DNA of 64,000 nucleotides from Burkholderia sp. Its GTDB lineage: Bacteria; Pseudomonadota; Gammaproteobacteria; Burkholderiales; Burkholderiaceae. The DNA is taken from the NCBI GenBank assembly GCA_031253835.1, contig JAIRVP010000003.1:23603-87602 (forward strand). The letters run 5' to 3'. Position 1 is the stretch's first letter. The number at the start of each line of letters is the position of its first letter. A program made the translations under genes and the position numbers. Shown one piece after another: positions 45,812 to 56,254 of this stretch. The notes beneath the pieces were generated by a model. That model did not search any database, had not been told where the DNA came from, and was given only the letters and a program-made list of their open reading frames with translations.

Positions 45812-46960
45812 ATGTCGACCTGGTTACTTCCCGAGAATATCGCCGACGTGTTGCCGTCGGAAGCGCGCAAGATCGAGGAGCTGCGCCGCAGGCTGCTCGA
45901 CCGCTTCCGTTCGTACGGCTACGAAATGGTGATGCCGCCGCTGCTCGAGTATCTCGAGTCGCTGCTGACGAGCGGCGGCACCGACCTGCGCCTGCGCACC
46001 TTCAAGCTGGTCGACCAGCTGTCGGGCCGCACGCTCGGCCTGCGAGCCGACATCACGCCGCAGGTCGCACGGATCGACGCGCACCTGTTGAACCGTCAGG
46101 GCGTGACGCGCCTGTGCTACGCGGGCCACGTGATGCATACGCGTCCGCGCGGCCTGCACGCAACGCGCGAGCAGATCCAGATCGGCGCCGAAATCTACGG
46201 GCATGCCGGGCTGGAAGCCGATCTCGAGATCCAGCAGCTGATGCTCGACGCACTGCATCTCGCGGGCCTGTCGCGCATCCGTCTCGACCTCGGCCACGCG
46301 GGCGTGCTCGCGGCGCTGCTGGCGCGCGACGCGCAGGCCGCCGAGCGCGGCGAGTCGCTGTACGACGCGCTGTCGGGCAAGGACGTGCCGCTGCTGAACG
46401 AACTCACCGACGATCTCGGCGCCGATACGCGCGCCGCGCTGCGCGCGCTGCCGAGCCTCTACGGCGATGCGAGCGTGCTCGCCGAGGCGCGTGCGCGCCT
46501 GCCGGTGCTGCCCGAAATCACGCGGGCGCTCGACGATCTGGCACAGCTCGCGGCGCAGGCGAAGGGCGTGGAAGTGGCGATCGACCTCGCCGACCTGCGC
46601 GGTTATGCGTACCACAGCGGTGCGATGTTCAGCGCGTACATCGACGGTGTGCCGAACGCGATCGCGCGCGGCGGCCGTTACGACCACGTCGGCCAGGCGT
46701 ACGGCCGTGCGCGCCCGGCAACGGGTTTCTCGCTCGACCTGCGCGAGCTCGCGCGGATCTCGCCGGTCGAGGCGCGCGGCACCGCGATTCTCGCGCCGTG
46801 GGCGCAGGACGACGCGCTGGGCGCGGCCGTCGCCGCTCTGCGCGATGCGGGCGAGGTCGTGATCCAGGCGCTGCCGGGCCACGACCACGTGCTCGACGAA
46901 TTCGCATGCGACCGTTCGCTCGTCGAGCGCAACGGCGCATGGGTGGTCGAACCCCGATAA
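45812..46960 (+). CDS. hisZ: ATP phosphoribosyltransferase regulatory subunit HisZ
   Basis: The 382-residue HisS paralogue lacks tRNA-charging activity. It keeps class II synthetase motifs ([32 protein letters not shown]) but is shorter and lacks the HisS anticodon-binding domain. HisZ pairs with the short form of HisG to make the first enzyme of histidine synthesis, so a short hisG is expected elsewhere. The start at 45812 ([15 protein letters not shown]) has TAGGACC upstream. purA follows 113 bases later. Confidence 0.94.
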   Translation: MSTWLLPENIADVLPSEARKIEELRRRLLDRFRSYGYEMVMPPLLEYLESLLTSGGTDLRLRTFKLVDQLSGRTLGLRADITPQVARIDAHLLNRQGVTRLCYAGHVMHTRPRGLHATREQIQIGAEIYGHAGLEADLEIQQLMLDALHLAGLSRIRLDLGHAGVLAALLARDAQAAERGESLYDALSGKDVPLLNELTDDLGADTRAALRALPSLYGDASVLAEARARLPVLPEITRALDDLAQLAAQAKGVEVAIDLADLRGYAYHSGAMFSAYIDGVPNAIARGGRYDHVGQAYGRARPATGFSLDLRELARISPVEARGTAILAPWAQDDALGAAVAALRDAGEVVIQALPGHDHVLDEFACDRSLVERNGAWVVEPR

Positions 46961-47040
46961 ACAGGCGTTCGCGGGACGTGCTTCGGCGTGCATATCGTTG
47001 AAGCGAAACGGAAAAATTCGGAATCGCCCGCGAACATAGG

Positions 47041-47046
47041 TAGAAT
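47041..47046 (+). promoter_or_regulatory. Candidate -10 of a purA promoter
   Basis: TAGAAT (47041-47046) in an A/T-rich gap, with TTCGGA (47017-47022) as a weak -35 at 18 bases. The start site would be about 20 bases before the purA ATG. Confidence 0.45.
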
Positions 47047-47064
47047 ACGTTTTTAACCAGCTAA

Positions 47065-48420
<1,356 letters not shown>

Positions 48421-48427
48421 TTCTCAG

Positions 48428-49024
48428 ATGACGCAGCAAATTTCGATGACCGCGGCAGACTTGATGACCGATCCGCGCAACGACGACAAGAACCTGTGGG
48501 TAGGCTGGGACGAGTATCACCGTCTGATCGAGCTGCTCGCGCTCCAGGTGCACGCCTCGGGCTGGAAGTTCGACCAGATCCTGTGCCTCGCGCGCGGCGG
48601 CCTGCGTGTCGGCGATCAACTGTCGCGCATCTACGACGTGCCGCTCGCGATCCTCGCGACGAGCTCGTACCGCGAAGCGGCCGGCACCGAGCAGGGTGAG
48701 CTCGACATCGCGCAGTACATCACGATGACGCGCGGCAACCTCGCGGGCAACGTGCTGCTGGTCGACGATCTCGTCGATTCGGGCGTCACGCTCGCGCGCG
48801 TGCAGGAGCACCTGAAGGAGCGTTACCCGTCCGTGACGGCCGTGCGCTCGGCCGTGCTCTGGTACAAGGGCTGCTCGAAGGTCAAGCCCGACTATCACAC
48901 GCAGTTTCTGCCGACGAATCCGTGGATTCATCAGCCGTTCGAGGAGTGGGACACGGTTCGTCCGCACAACCTCGAGGCGTGGATCAAGCGCGGTCGCGCG
49001 CAGCGCGACGGTTCGGGCGCGTAA
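48428..49024 (+). CDS. Purine-type phosphoribosyltransferase
   Basis: A 198-residue type I PRTase with the PRPP-binding motif VLLVDDLVDSGVT (about residues 113-125) and an N-terminal ARGGLRVGDQLSR segment. It resembles hypoxanthine/xanthine-guanine salvage enzymes. Being coupled to purA supports a purine salvage role, but the base specificity cannot be told. It is followed by an intrinsic terminator. Confidence 0.87.
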   Translation: MTQQISMTAADLMTDPRNDDKNLWVGWDEYHRLIELLALQVHASGWKFDQILCLARGGLRVGDQLSRIYDVPLAILATSSYREAAGTEQGELDIAQYITMTRGNLAGNVLLVDDLVDSGVTLARVQEHLKERYPSVTAVRSAVLWYKGCSKVKPDYHTQFLPTNPWIHQPFEEWDTVRPHNLEAWIKRGRAQRDGSGA

Positions 49025-49053
49025 GCGCCTGGCCGATCGAAGGAAAGCCTTGT

Positions 49054-49079
49054 ACGGCGCCGCTTGCGGCGCCGTTTTT
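49054..49079 (+). terminator. Intrinsic terminator after the purA-phosphoribosyltransferase pair
   Basis: ACGGCGCCGC-TT-GCGGCGCCGT (49054-49075) followed by a T run, 29 bases after the stop. Confidence 0.85.
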
Positions 49080-49299
49080 CATTGGCGCGCCGGATGCGCC
49101 GGGCGGTGCGTTTTCACGGATCCGGTAGGCAGACGGCTCGGCCACAGCTATGATGGCAGCCCTGCCACAGCTCGCGCCGGATTGCATGCGCAGCGTGGAT
49201 CACGTGGTTCCACGGCAACAGAGCAGGGCGGCGTTTCACGGGGGCGCGAGTAGAATAGCGCTCGTTTTGTCCGACCCGGACCCGATTATTACGCTTCAT

Positions 49300-51216
49300 A
49301 TGAACGACACGATCCACGCGACCGACGCCGCACACGCGCCGCATTCGACGCAACAACACTCGATGCGGGCGCTAGCGATAGCAGCCATCGGCGTCGTGTT
49401 CGGCGACATCGGCACCAGCCCGCTGTATTCGCTGAAGGAGGCGTTCAGCCCCGCACACGGCATTCCGCTCACCGAAGCATCGATTCTCGGCGTGATCTCG
49501 CTGCTGTTCTGGGCAATCATCCTGGTGGTCGGCGTCAAGTACCTGCTGTTCGTGATGCGGGCCGACAACAACGGCGAAGGCGGCGTGCTCGCGCTGATGG
49601 CGCTGTCGCTGCGGCCGCTCGACTCGAAAACCCGCGTCGCGGGTGCGCTGATGGCGCTCGGGATCTTCGGCGCGTGCATGTTCTACGGCGACGCGGTGAT
49701 CACGCCGGCGATCTCGGTGATGTCGGCGGTCGAAGGTCTCGAAATCGCGACACCTCACCTGTCCCACCTCGTGCTGCCGATCACGATCGTGATCCTGATC
49801 GCGCTGTTCTGGATCCAGCGTCACGGCACCGCACTGGTCGGCAAGCTGTTCGGCCCGATCATGGTGCTGTGGTTCGTCGTGATCGCGGCGCTCGGCGTGT
49901 ACCACATCATTCGCGTGCCGGGCATCATCGCGGCCATCAACCCGTATTACGCGGCGTCGTTCATGGCCGACCACCTGCTGCAGGCCTACGTCGTGCTCGG
50001 CTCGGTCGTGCTGGTGCTGACCGGTGCGGAAGCGCTCTACGCGGACATGGGCCACTTCGGCGCGAAGCCGATCCGCATCGCCGCGTACGGGCTCGTGATG
50101 CCGTCGCTCGTGCTGAACTACTTCGGCCAGGGCGCGCTGCTGATCCAGAACCCGAAAGCGATCGAAAACCCGTTCTTCCTGCTGGCGCCCGAATGGGGGC
50201 TGCTGCCGCTCGTCGTGCTGTCGACGGTCGCGACCGTGATTGCGTCGCAGGCCGTGATCTCGGGCGCCTATTCGCTGACGTCGCAGGCGATCCAGCTCGG
50301 CTACGTGCCGCGCATGAAGGTGCTGCACACGTCCGAGCTTGCGATCGGCCAGATCTACGTGCCGGTCGTGAACTGGCTGCTGCTGTGCGTGATCCTCTGC
50401 ATCGTGGTCGGCTTCAAGAGCTCCGACAACCTCGCGGCCGCGTACGGCATCGCGGTGACGGCGACGATGGTGATCACGACCGTGCTCGCCTGCGTCGTGA
50501 TGGTGAAGGTGTGGAACTGGAACCGGCTGCTGGTCGGCGCGATCATCGCGGTGTTCCTCGCGATCGACCTCGGCTTTTTCGGCGCGAACCTGCTGAAGGT
50601 CGCGCAGGGCGGCTGGCTGCCGCTCGGCATCGGCGCGCTGCTGTTCTTCCTGCTGATGACCTGGTACAAGGGGCGTCACATCGTCAAGGAACGCACGGCC
50701 GCCGACGGTATTCCGCTCGAGCCGTTCCTGCAGGGGCTGCTCGCGCATCCGCCGCATCGCGTGTCGGGCACCGCGATCTACCTGACCGGCAATGACAAGC
50801 TCGTGCCCGTCAGCCTGCTGCACAACCTGAAGCACAACAAGGTGCTGCACGAGCGGACCATTTTCCTGACGTTCGTCACGCGCGACATTCCTTACGTGCG
50901 CGACGACAAGCGCCAGACCTCGCGTGATGCGGGCGGCGGGCTGTACATCGTCAAGGCCGAGTACGGCTTCAACGAGACGCCGGACGTGAAGGCCGTGCTC
51001 GAGGAATTCGGCCGCACGCACGACATGACGTTCGAGCTGATGGACACGTCGTTCTTCCTCGCGCGCGAAACCGTCGTGCCGACGCATCTGCCCGGGATGT
51101 CGATCTGGCGCGAGCGCGTGTTCGCGTGGATGCACCAGAACGCCGCGAAGCCGACCGACTTCTTCTCGATTCCGGCGAACCGCGTCGTCGAGCTCGGCAC
51201 GAAGATCGAGATCTGA
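49300..51216 (+). CDS. kup: Low-affinity potassium uptake protein Kup
   Basis: The start at 49300 ([12 protein letters not shown]) is preferred to the far-upstream frame opening, since a TAGAAT (49251-49256) lies between them and could be the -10. The 638-residue KUP/HAK family proton-potassium symporter has the hallmark [19 protein letters not shown] near residue 28, about 12 membrane helices to residue 460 and a cytoplasmic C-terminal domain. It ends 22 bases before the convergent terpene synthase. Confidence 0.95.
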   Translation: MNDTIHATDAAHAPHSTQQHSMRALAIAAIGVVFGDIGTSPLYSLKEAFSPAHGIPLTEASILGVISLLFWAIILVVGVKYLLFVMRADNNGEGGVLALMALSLRPLDSKTRVAGALMALGIFGACMFYGDAVITPAISVMSAVEGLEIATPHLSHLVLPITIVILIALFWIQRHGTALVGKLFGPIMVLWFVVIAALGVYHIIRVPGIIAAINPYYAASFMADHLLQAYVVLGSVVLVLTGAEALYADMGHFGAKPIRIAAYGLVMPSLVLNYFGQGALLIQNPKAIENPFFLLAPEWGLLPLVVLSTVATVIASQAVISGAYSLTSQAIQLGYVPRMKVLHTSELAIGQIYVPVVNWLLLCVILCIVVGFKSSDNLAAAYGIAVTATMVITTVLACVVMVKVWNWNRLLVGAIIAVFLAIDLGFFGANLLKVAQGGWLPLGIGALLFFLLMTWYKGRHIVKERTAADGIPLEPFLQGLLAHPPHRVSGTAIYLTGNDKLVPVSLLHNLKHNKVLHERTIFLTFVTRDIPYVRDDKRQTSRDAGGGLYIVKAEYGFNETPDVKAVLEEFGRTHDMTFELMDTSFFLARETVVPTHLPGMSIWRERVFAWMHQNAAKPTDFFSIPANRVVELGTKIEI

Positions 51217-51238
51217 CCGGGCGCGGCGCGCAGGCTGT

Positions 51239-52264
51239 TCAGCCGCGCGCCGCGTTCGCCGACAGCGCGCTCAGGCTGCGATCGTCCGCATCGCCCGCCG
51301 CGAACGCAGCCGCATAGCGCTGCGTATCCCGCGCCACCCAATCCAGATAGCCGCGTATCCAGTATCGGTAGCCGTCGACGAGGCCGCACACGCGCGAGTC
51401 GGCGTGCTGCACCAGCGCATCGGCGCACTGGACGAACTCGCCGATCTCGGCGCGTACGCGGGCGGCCGTGTAGTCGACGCCCGTCTGCAGCGAATGACCG
51501 CGCGCCGCGTGGACCATCACCATGTTCCGGAACTGACCCGGCTGGCGTGCTTCGATCCCGATGCTCTGGATGTCGTTGCTCCAGCAGACGATATGGTTCG
51601 CGTGCCGGCCCAGCGCCTGGATCTCCGGCCGGTGAAACGTGTCGGGCGGGACGGCGCCGGAATTGGCCACATCCGCGAGGGCCAGGCACGGATTCATGCC
51701 GCTCGTGTGGCGCCGGATCGTTTCGTACTGCGGCACGGCGACCGGCTCGACCTTCAGGTGGCCGAGGATCTGCAATCCGGCCGTGGTGGCCCACAGGCGC
51801 ATGCCTTGTGCGAAGCGCGCGAAATGCTCGGCCGACAGGCGCGCACGCAGGCGTTGACACACGTCGAACCACGCGCGCTCGCCGTAGACTGGCTCGGGGC
51901 CCGTACGTTCGTAGTCGAGTACGTCGATCATCGCGGTCAGGTTGCGCAGCGTATCGGGGCCGATCGGCTCCACGCGATCGACGAACAGGTCGTCGGCGAG
52001 AAAGAACCACACGAAATAATCGGCAAGCGCCTGCAGCAGGGGCGGATCGGCATTCGGATAACAGCGCGCGGCGAGCCAGCCGTAACGGGTGCGTACGACG
52101 CGCTCCCGATGGGCGTCGGAGACGAGCAGGCCGTATGCATCGGCCCATTCGAGCATGCGCGATTCGATCCGCTCGACGTGCGGCGAACAGGCACCGGCCC
52201 ACGGCACCTCGAAAACGGGAATGCGCAAGGCGGCCAGTTCGGTTTCCAGATCATCTGCTGTCAT
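51239..52264 (-). CDS. Class I terpene synthase (probable sesquiterpene cyclase)
   Basis: The start at 52264 (MTADDLE) has GGGGAATC before it; an ATG at 52279 is the alternative but has no ribosome-binding site. The 341-residue all-alpha protein keeps every class I feature. The Asp-rich motif DDLFVDR is at residues 91-97 with FFLA before it. A diphosphate-sensing Arg lies in IRRHTSG (about 184-185). The NSE triad is NDIQSIGIE (Asn230, Ser234, Glu238), and the C-terminal RY pair is at 316-317. It would ionise an isoprenoid diphosphate and cyclise it; farnesyl diphosphate is the likeliest substrate by length. No prenyltransferase or P450 is nearby. It is flanked by core genes and preceded by an A/T-richer leader, suggesting acquisition. 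Confidence 0.9.
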   Translation of the reverse strand: MTADDLETELAALRIPVFEVPWAGACSPHVERIESRMLEWADAYGLLVSDAHRERVVRTRYGWLAARCYPNADPPLLQALADYFVWFFLADDLFVDRVEPIGPDTLRNLTAMIDVLDYERTGPEPVYGERAWFDVCQRLRARLSAEHFARFAQGMRLWATTAGLQILGHLKVEPVAVPQYETIRRHTSGMNPCLALADVANSGAVPPDTFHRPEIQALGRHANHIVCWSNDIQSIGIEARQPGQFRNMVMVHAARGHSLQTGVDYTAARVRAEIGEFVQCADALVQHADSRVCGLVDGYRYWIRGYLDWVARDTQRYAAAFAAGDADDRSLSALSANAARG

Positions 52265-52285
52265 GATTCCCCGATCCATTTTGGC

Positions 52286-52319
52286 GAACAGGCGCCGGCT
52301 TGCCGGCCGGCGCCTGTTC
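52286..52319 (-). repeat. 13-bp-arm inverted repeat in the terpene synthase leader
   Basis: GAACAGGCGCCGG (52286-52298), 8 bases, then CCGGCGCCTGTTC (52307-52319), a perfect match. It ends about 20 bases before the chosen ATG, so in RNA it forms a very stable hairpin beside the ribosome-binding site. There is no T run, so it is not an ordinary terminator. Confidence 0.8.
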
Positions 52320-52473
52320 CGGATGTCATGTGACGCGAATCGACTTCAGAAAATGGCAATGAAAGACGGGAGGCTGAAACGCGCGGCGCGTTTGAGCGTC
52401 GCGGCGGAATCCTGTTGCCGAGCGGAAAATTCGCTTCGCTTGCCGAAGGTGCTGAAATACCGTTCGCGAATTT

Positions 52474-52501
52474 ATTTTATGTGCGGTATTCGAAGCGTCA
52501 A
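52474..52501 (-). promoter_or_regulatory. Sigma-70-like promoter of the terpene synthase
   Basis: On the minus strand TTGACG (52496-52501), a 16-base spacer and TAAAAT (52474-52479). Transcription from about 52467 would give a leader of about 200 bases. It is among the best sigma-70 matches in the window. Confidence 0.6.
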
Positions 52502-52617
52502 GAAAATGCATGCTGCAGTGCGAATTGTTTAATTCGCCGACTGGAAGCGGAGAAGTGGTGATGAAAACGCACCTATCCGGCTTTCATCGCGATTCTTGAA
52601 ACCGCACATCGATGCGA

Positions 52618-52649
52618 TAAAAAAAGCCCGCCTTTCGGCGGGCTTTTTT
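52618..52649. terminator. Terminator after tex
   Basis: AAAAAAAGCCCGCC-TTTC-GGCGGGCTTTTTT: a strong stem with A and T runs on both sides, able to end tex (minus strand) and any plus-strand read-through. It lies 24 bases after the tex stop. Confidence 0.9.
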
Positions 52650-52672
52650 GTCTGTCGACGGCTTTCGCGTGC

Positions 52673-54997
52673 TCAGCGCTTCAGCTTCGCGAACGCCGCG
52701 GCCATCGCGCCGGCCGGTTCCGGCTCGCGCGAACGCTGCGGGCGGGCCGCGCCGCGTCCCGCGTTGCCGCGATCCTGGCCGCCACGCGACGACATGCCGG
52801 GCGCTGCCGCGTCGTCGTCGAGGCGCATCGTCAGCGCAATGCGCTGGCGCTTCACGTCGACGTCGATCACCTTCACCTTGACGACCTGGCCAGCCTTCAC
52901 GACTTCGTGCGGGTCCTTGATGAACTTCGTCGACATCGCGGACACGTGGACGAGGCCGTCCTGGTGAACGCCGATATCCACGAACGCGCCGAACGCGGCG
53001 ACGTTCGTCACGACGCCTTCGAGCGTCATGCCCGGCACGAGATCCGACACTTTCTCGACGCCTTCGCGGAACGTCGCGGTCTTGAATTCCGGACGCGGAT
53101 CGCGGCCCGGCTTCTCCAGTTCGGACAGGATGTCGCGCACGGTCGGCAGGCCGAAACGTTCGTCAACAAATTCCGTCGGGGACAGGCCCGACAGCGCTTC
53201 GCGGTTGCCGAGCACGTCGTCGATGCGCTTGCTGATCTTCGCGAGCATCCGTTCGACGACCGGATAGGCTTCCGGGTGCACCGACGAGCGGTCGAGCGGG
53301 TTCTCGCCGCCGTTGATGCGCAGGAAGCCGGCGGCCTGCTCGAAGGTCTTGTCGCCGAGGCGCGGCACCTTGCGCAGGTGCTCGCGCGACGGGAACGGGC
53401 CGTTCGCGTCGCGGTAGTCGACGATGTTGCGCGCGAGCGTTGCGTTCAGGCCCGACACGCGTGCCAGCAGCGGGGCCGATGCCGTGTTCGCGTCGACGCC
53501 GACCGCGTTCACGCAATCCTCGACGACCGCGTCGAGCGAGCGTGCGAGTTCGCGCTGGTTCACGTCGTGCTGGTACTGGCCGACGCCGATCGCCTTCGGC
53601 TCGATCTTCACGAGTTCGGCGAGCGGATCCTGCAGGCGGCGTGCGATCGACACGGCGCCGCGCAGCGACACGTCGAGCTCGGGGAATTCCTTCGCGGCGA
53701 GTTCGGACGCCGAGTAGACCGATGCGCCGGCTTCCGACACGACGATCTTCTGCAGGCGCAGTTCCGGGTGCTTCGCGATCAGTTCGCTGGCGAGCTTGTC
53801 GGTTTCACGCGACGCGGTGCCGTTGCCGATGCTGATGAGTTCTGCCTGCGTCTGCGCGGCGATGCGCGCGAGCTTCGCGATCGAGCCGTCCCAGTCGCGG
53901 CGCGGCTCGTGCGGGTAGATCGTGTCGGTGGCGAGCACCTTGCCGGTGCGGTCGACGACCGCGACCTTCACGCCCGTGCGCAGGCCGGGGTCGAGACCGA
54001 TCACGGCCTTCGGGCCGGCCGGCGCGGCCAGCAGCAGGTCGTTCAGGTTGCGCGCGAACACGCGGATCGCTTCGGTTTCGGCCGTTTCGCGCAGCTGCGT
54101 GAGCAGTTCGTTCTCGATATGCGGCTGCACCTTCACGCGCCAGCACCAGCGGCAGACGTCGGACAGCCATTTGTCGGCCGGGCGGTTCTGGTTCGCGATG
54201 CCGAAATGGCGCGCGATCATCGCCTCGCCGGGGTGCGGCACCTGCGCGTCGAGTTCTTCGCCGAGGCCGAGCTTGACCGTCAGCACGCCCGCGTTGCGAC
54301 CGCGGAACAGCGCGAGTGCGCGGTGCGACGGCACGGTCTTGATCGTTTCCGCGTAGTCGTAATAGTCACGGAATTTCTCGCCTTCCTCGTTTTCCTTGCC
54401 TTCGACGACGGCCGACGACACCACACCCTGGTTGTGCAGGTAGTCGCGCAGCTTGCCGAGCAGCTCGGCCGTTTCGCCGAACTGTTCGGACAGGATGTCG
54501 CGCGCGCCGTCGAGCGCGGCCTTCACGTCGGCGACGCCCTTGTCGGCGTCGACATACGCGGCCGCCTCGGCCTGCGGGTCGAGCAGCGGGTTCGCGAGCA
54601 GGGCCTGCGCGAGCGGCTCGAGGCCGGCCTCGCGGGCGATCTGCGCCCGCGTGCGGCGCTTCGGCTTGTACGGCAGGTAAAGGTCTTCGAGCACCTGTTT
54701 GCTGTCGGCCGTCTCGATCGCGGCGCGCAGCTCGTCCGTCAGCTTGCCCTGTTCGTCGATGCTCGACAGGATCGTCGCGCGGCGATCCTCGAGCTCGCGC
54801 AGATACAGGAGGCGTTCCTCGAGCTGGCGCAGCTGCGTGTCGTCCAGGTTGCCGGTCACTTCCTTGCGGTACCGGGCAATGAACGGAACGGTCGAGCCTT
54901 CGTCGAGGAGTTGCACGGCCGCCGCGACCTGGCGCGGCTGGACGGACAGTTCGGTGGCGATGCGCTGTACGATCTTGAGTGCTACGGTTTCCGTCAT
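52673..54997 (-). CDS. tex: Transcription accessory protein Tex
   Basis: The start at 54997 ([17 protein letters not shown]) matches family N-termini; the longer reading lacks signals and would overlap the divergent promoter. The 774-residue RNA-binding protein has the Tex N-terminal helical region, a YqgF-like RNase H fold ([18 protein letters not shown]) and helix-hairpin-helix modules. A C-terminal S1 domain (about 650-720: [21 protein letters not shown]) is followed by an Arg/Gly/Ala-rich tail. It acts with RNA polymerase in transcription and stress survival. Confidence 0.96.
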   Translation of the reverse strand: MTETVALKIVQRIATELSVQPRQVAAAVQLLDEGSTVPFIARYRKEVTGNLDDTQLRQLEERLLYLRELEDRRATILSSIDEQGKLTDELRAAIETADSKQVLEDLYLPYKPKRRTRAQIAREAGLEPLAQALLANPLLDPQAEAAAYVDADKGVADVKAALDGARDILSEQFGETAELLGKLRDYLHNQGVVSSAVVEGKENEEGEKFRDYYDYAETIKTVPSHRALALFRGRNAGVLTVKLGLGEELDAQVPHPGEAMIARHFGIANQNRPADKWLSDVCRWCWRVKVQPHIENELLTQLRETAETEAIRVFARNLNDLLLAAPAGPKAVIGLDPGLRTGVKVAVVDRTGKVLATDTIYPHEPRRDWDGSIAKLARIAAQTQAELISIGNGTASRETDKLASELIAKHPELRLQKIVVSEAGASVYSASELAAKEFPELDVSLRGAVSIARRLQDPLAELVKIEPKAIGVGQYQHDVNQRELARSLDAVVEDCVNAVGVDANTASAPLLARVSGLNATLARNIVDYRDANGPFPSREHLRKVPRLGDKTFEQAAGFLRINGGENPLDRSSVHPEAYPVVERMLAKISKRIDDVLGNREALSGLSPTEFVDERFGLPTVRDILSELEKPGRDPRPEFKTATFREGVEKVSDLVPGMTLEGVVTNVAAFGAFVDIGVHQDGLVHVSAMSTKFIKDPHEVVKAGQVVKVKVIDVDVKRQRIALTMRLDDDAAAPGMSSRGGQDRGNAGRGAARPQRSREPEPAGAMAAAFAKLKR

Positions 54998-55141
54998 GTC
55001 GTGGATGATCTGCCTGCTGAAATCGCGGCGCGGGCCGGCAGGCCCGGAACGGCGGGCTGCATGGCGGGCCCGACGGGCCAGATGCCGCGGGTGAGTGAAG
55101 CGGGGCATTTTGCCATAAATGGCGGAGCGTCCAGCCGGGGG

Positions 55142-55150
55142 TGATAGAAT
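55142..55150 (+). promoter_or_regulatory. Extended -10 promoter abutting the coiled-coil gene
   Basis: TG-A-TAGAAT (55142-55150); the predicted start falls at 55157-55158, the latter being the A of the ATG. Confidence 0.5.
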
Positions 55151-55157
55151 TTGACAC

Positions 55158-55907
55158 ATGTCCCGCAGCTTTCCTACGACGTTGCCAACTTCCCGAATTT
55201 CTCTCGTCGCGCTCGGCGCAGCGCTCGCCGCGGCTTTGTCTGCCGGGCCTTCCGGCGCGTTCGCGCAGGCCTCGGGCGCAACCGCGCCGGACGCCGTCGC
55301 GGCCGCGCCCGTTGCAGCCTCCGCTGCACCGGATTTCGACGCCCGTCAAAAAGTGCTCAATCAACGCACCGCGGAAAACGATTATCGTTATGCGGTGGCC
55401 GAGCACGATTGCTACAGCAAGTTCTTCGTCAATCACTGTCTCGGCAAGGCGCGCGACCTGATGCGCGACGAGCGTGCGAGCATCCGCCAGGAGCAGCTCG
55501 CGCTCAACGACGAGCAGCGTGCGGTGCGCGCGCAGCAGCGCGACCAGCAGCAGGCGCTGAAGCAGGCGCAGAATGCGGCGGAAGCGCCGCAGCGCGCGGC
55601 GAACGACGCGGCGAACGCCGCTGCGTTCCGCGACAAGCAGGAGCAGAATGCACTGAAGCAGGCACAGCGCGGCGCGGAAGGGCCGCAACGTGCGGCGAGC
55701 AAGCAGGCATACGACCAGAAGCAGGGCGACTTCCAGCGCAAGCTCGACCAGGCGCACCAGCAGGCGGCGCAGAAGGCGCAGGAGCGGACGGACAACGCCA
55801 CGCGCTACGAGCAGAAGCAGAAGGAAGCCGCGCAGCACAAGGCCGATGTCGAGCGGCGCCAGCAGGAAGCGGCCGAGAAGGCCAAGCAGCAACAGCAGGG
55901 GCAGTAA
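55158..55907 (+). CDS. Uncharacterised secreted Gln/Ala-rich coiled-coil protein
   Basis: I do not recognise a named family. The 249-residue product has a signal peptide (cleavage likely at AFA-QA, residue 36) and a short Ala-rich spacer. A compact conserved-looking segment holds Cys85 and Cys94 ([17 protein letters not shown]), probably disulfide-bonded in the periplasm. From about residue 100 it is one long charged coiled coil with two 32-residue repeats (ALKQAQ at 133 and 165, each followed by a PQRAA). The end is KAKQQQQGQ. It is divergent from tex, 160 bases away, with no ribosome-binding site. A structural or cell-envelope role is a guess. Confidence 0.8.
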   Translation: MSRSFPTTLPTSRISLVALGAALAAALSAGPSGAFAQASGATAPDAVAAAPVAASAAPDFDARQKVLNQRTAENDYRYAVAEHDCYSKFFVNHCLGKARDLMRDERASIRQEQLALNDEQRAVRAQQRDQQQALKQAQNAAEAPQRAANDAANAAAFRDKQEQNALKQAQRGAEGPQRAASKQAYDQKQGDFQRKLDQAHQQAAQKAQERTDNATRYEQKQKEAAQHKADVERRQQEAAEKAKQQQQGQ

Positions 55908-55983
55908 CGTGTTGGATTGATCGGGATCAGTCTCGGGCGCGTCGGCACGCCAGCCGCCGCGCTGCTTCGATGAGGAGGCAACT

Positions 55984-56199
55984 ATGCAAAACCGTCACAC
56001 GGAACAGCAGCAGGAATTGCACAACCGTTTGGCTGCATTGCAGGAGCAGCACCAGCAGCTCGCTCGGGAGATCGAGCTGAAGGAAGGACACTCCGACATC
56101 GACGACATCACGCTGCACCGGCTGAAGAAGGAAAAGCTGGCAGCCAAGGACAAAATCATTCTGCTGCAATCGCAGCTCGAACCGGATAAGCGCGCCTGA
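55984..56199 (+). CDS. DUF465 (YdcH-like) small coiled-coil protein
   Basis: A 71-residue, highly charged, mostly helical protein whose C-terminal half (HRLKKEKLAAKDKIILLQ) fits the DUF465/YdcH family. GATGAGGAGGCAACT precedes the ATG, a strong ribosome-binding site. Function is unknown in all members. It lies between the secreted coiled-coil gene and the DinG-type helicase. Confidence 0.82.
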   Translation: MQNRHTEQQQELHNRLAALQEQHQQLAREIELKEGHSDIDDITLHRLKKEKLAAKDKIILLQSQLEPDKRA

Positions 56200-56254
56200 G
56201 CGCGGCCTGGCAAGCGCCGGCGCCGCTTGGGCGCTGGACACAGGAACGCTTGCC

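Larger units (their letters stand above)
52265..52617. other. Leader and promoter region of the terpene synthase
   Basis: About 350 non-coding bases between the terpene synthase start and the tex terminator, visibly richer in A/T than the surroundings. On the minus strand it holds a promoter (52474-52501), a leader of about 200 bases and a long hairpin (52286-52319). An AATACCG/CGGTATT inverted repeat (about 52457-52490) overlaps the promoter. Plus-strand frames such as 52089-52532 look non-coding. Confidence 0.6.

Noticed and set aside
52907..55144. 745-residue plus-strand frame opposite tex
   Set aside because: Antisense shadow of tex; no start signal and no recognisable motif.
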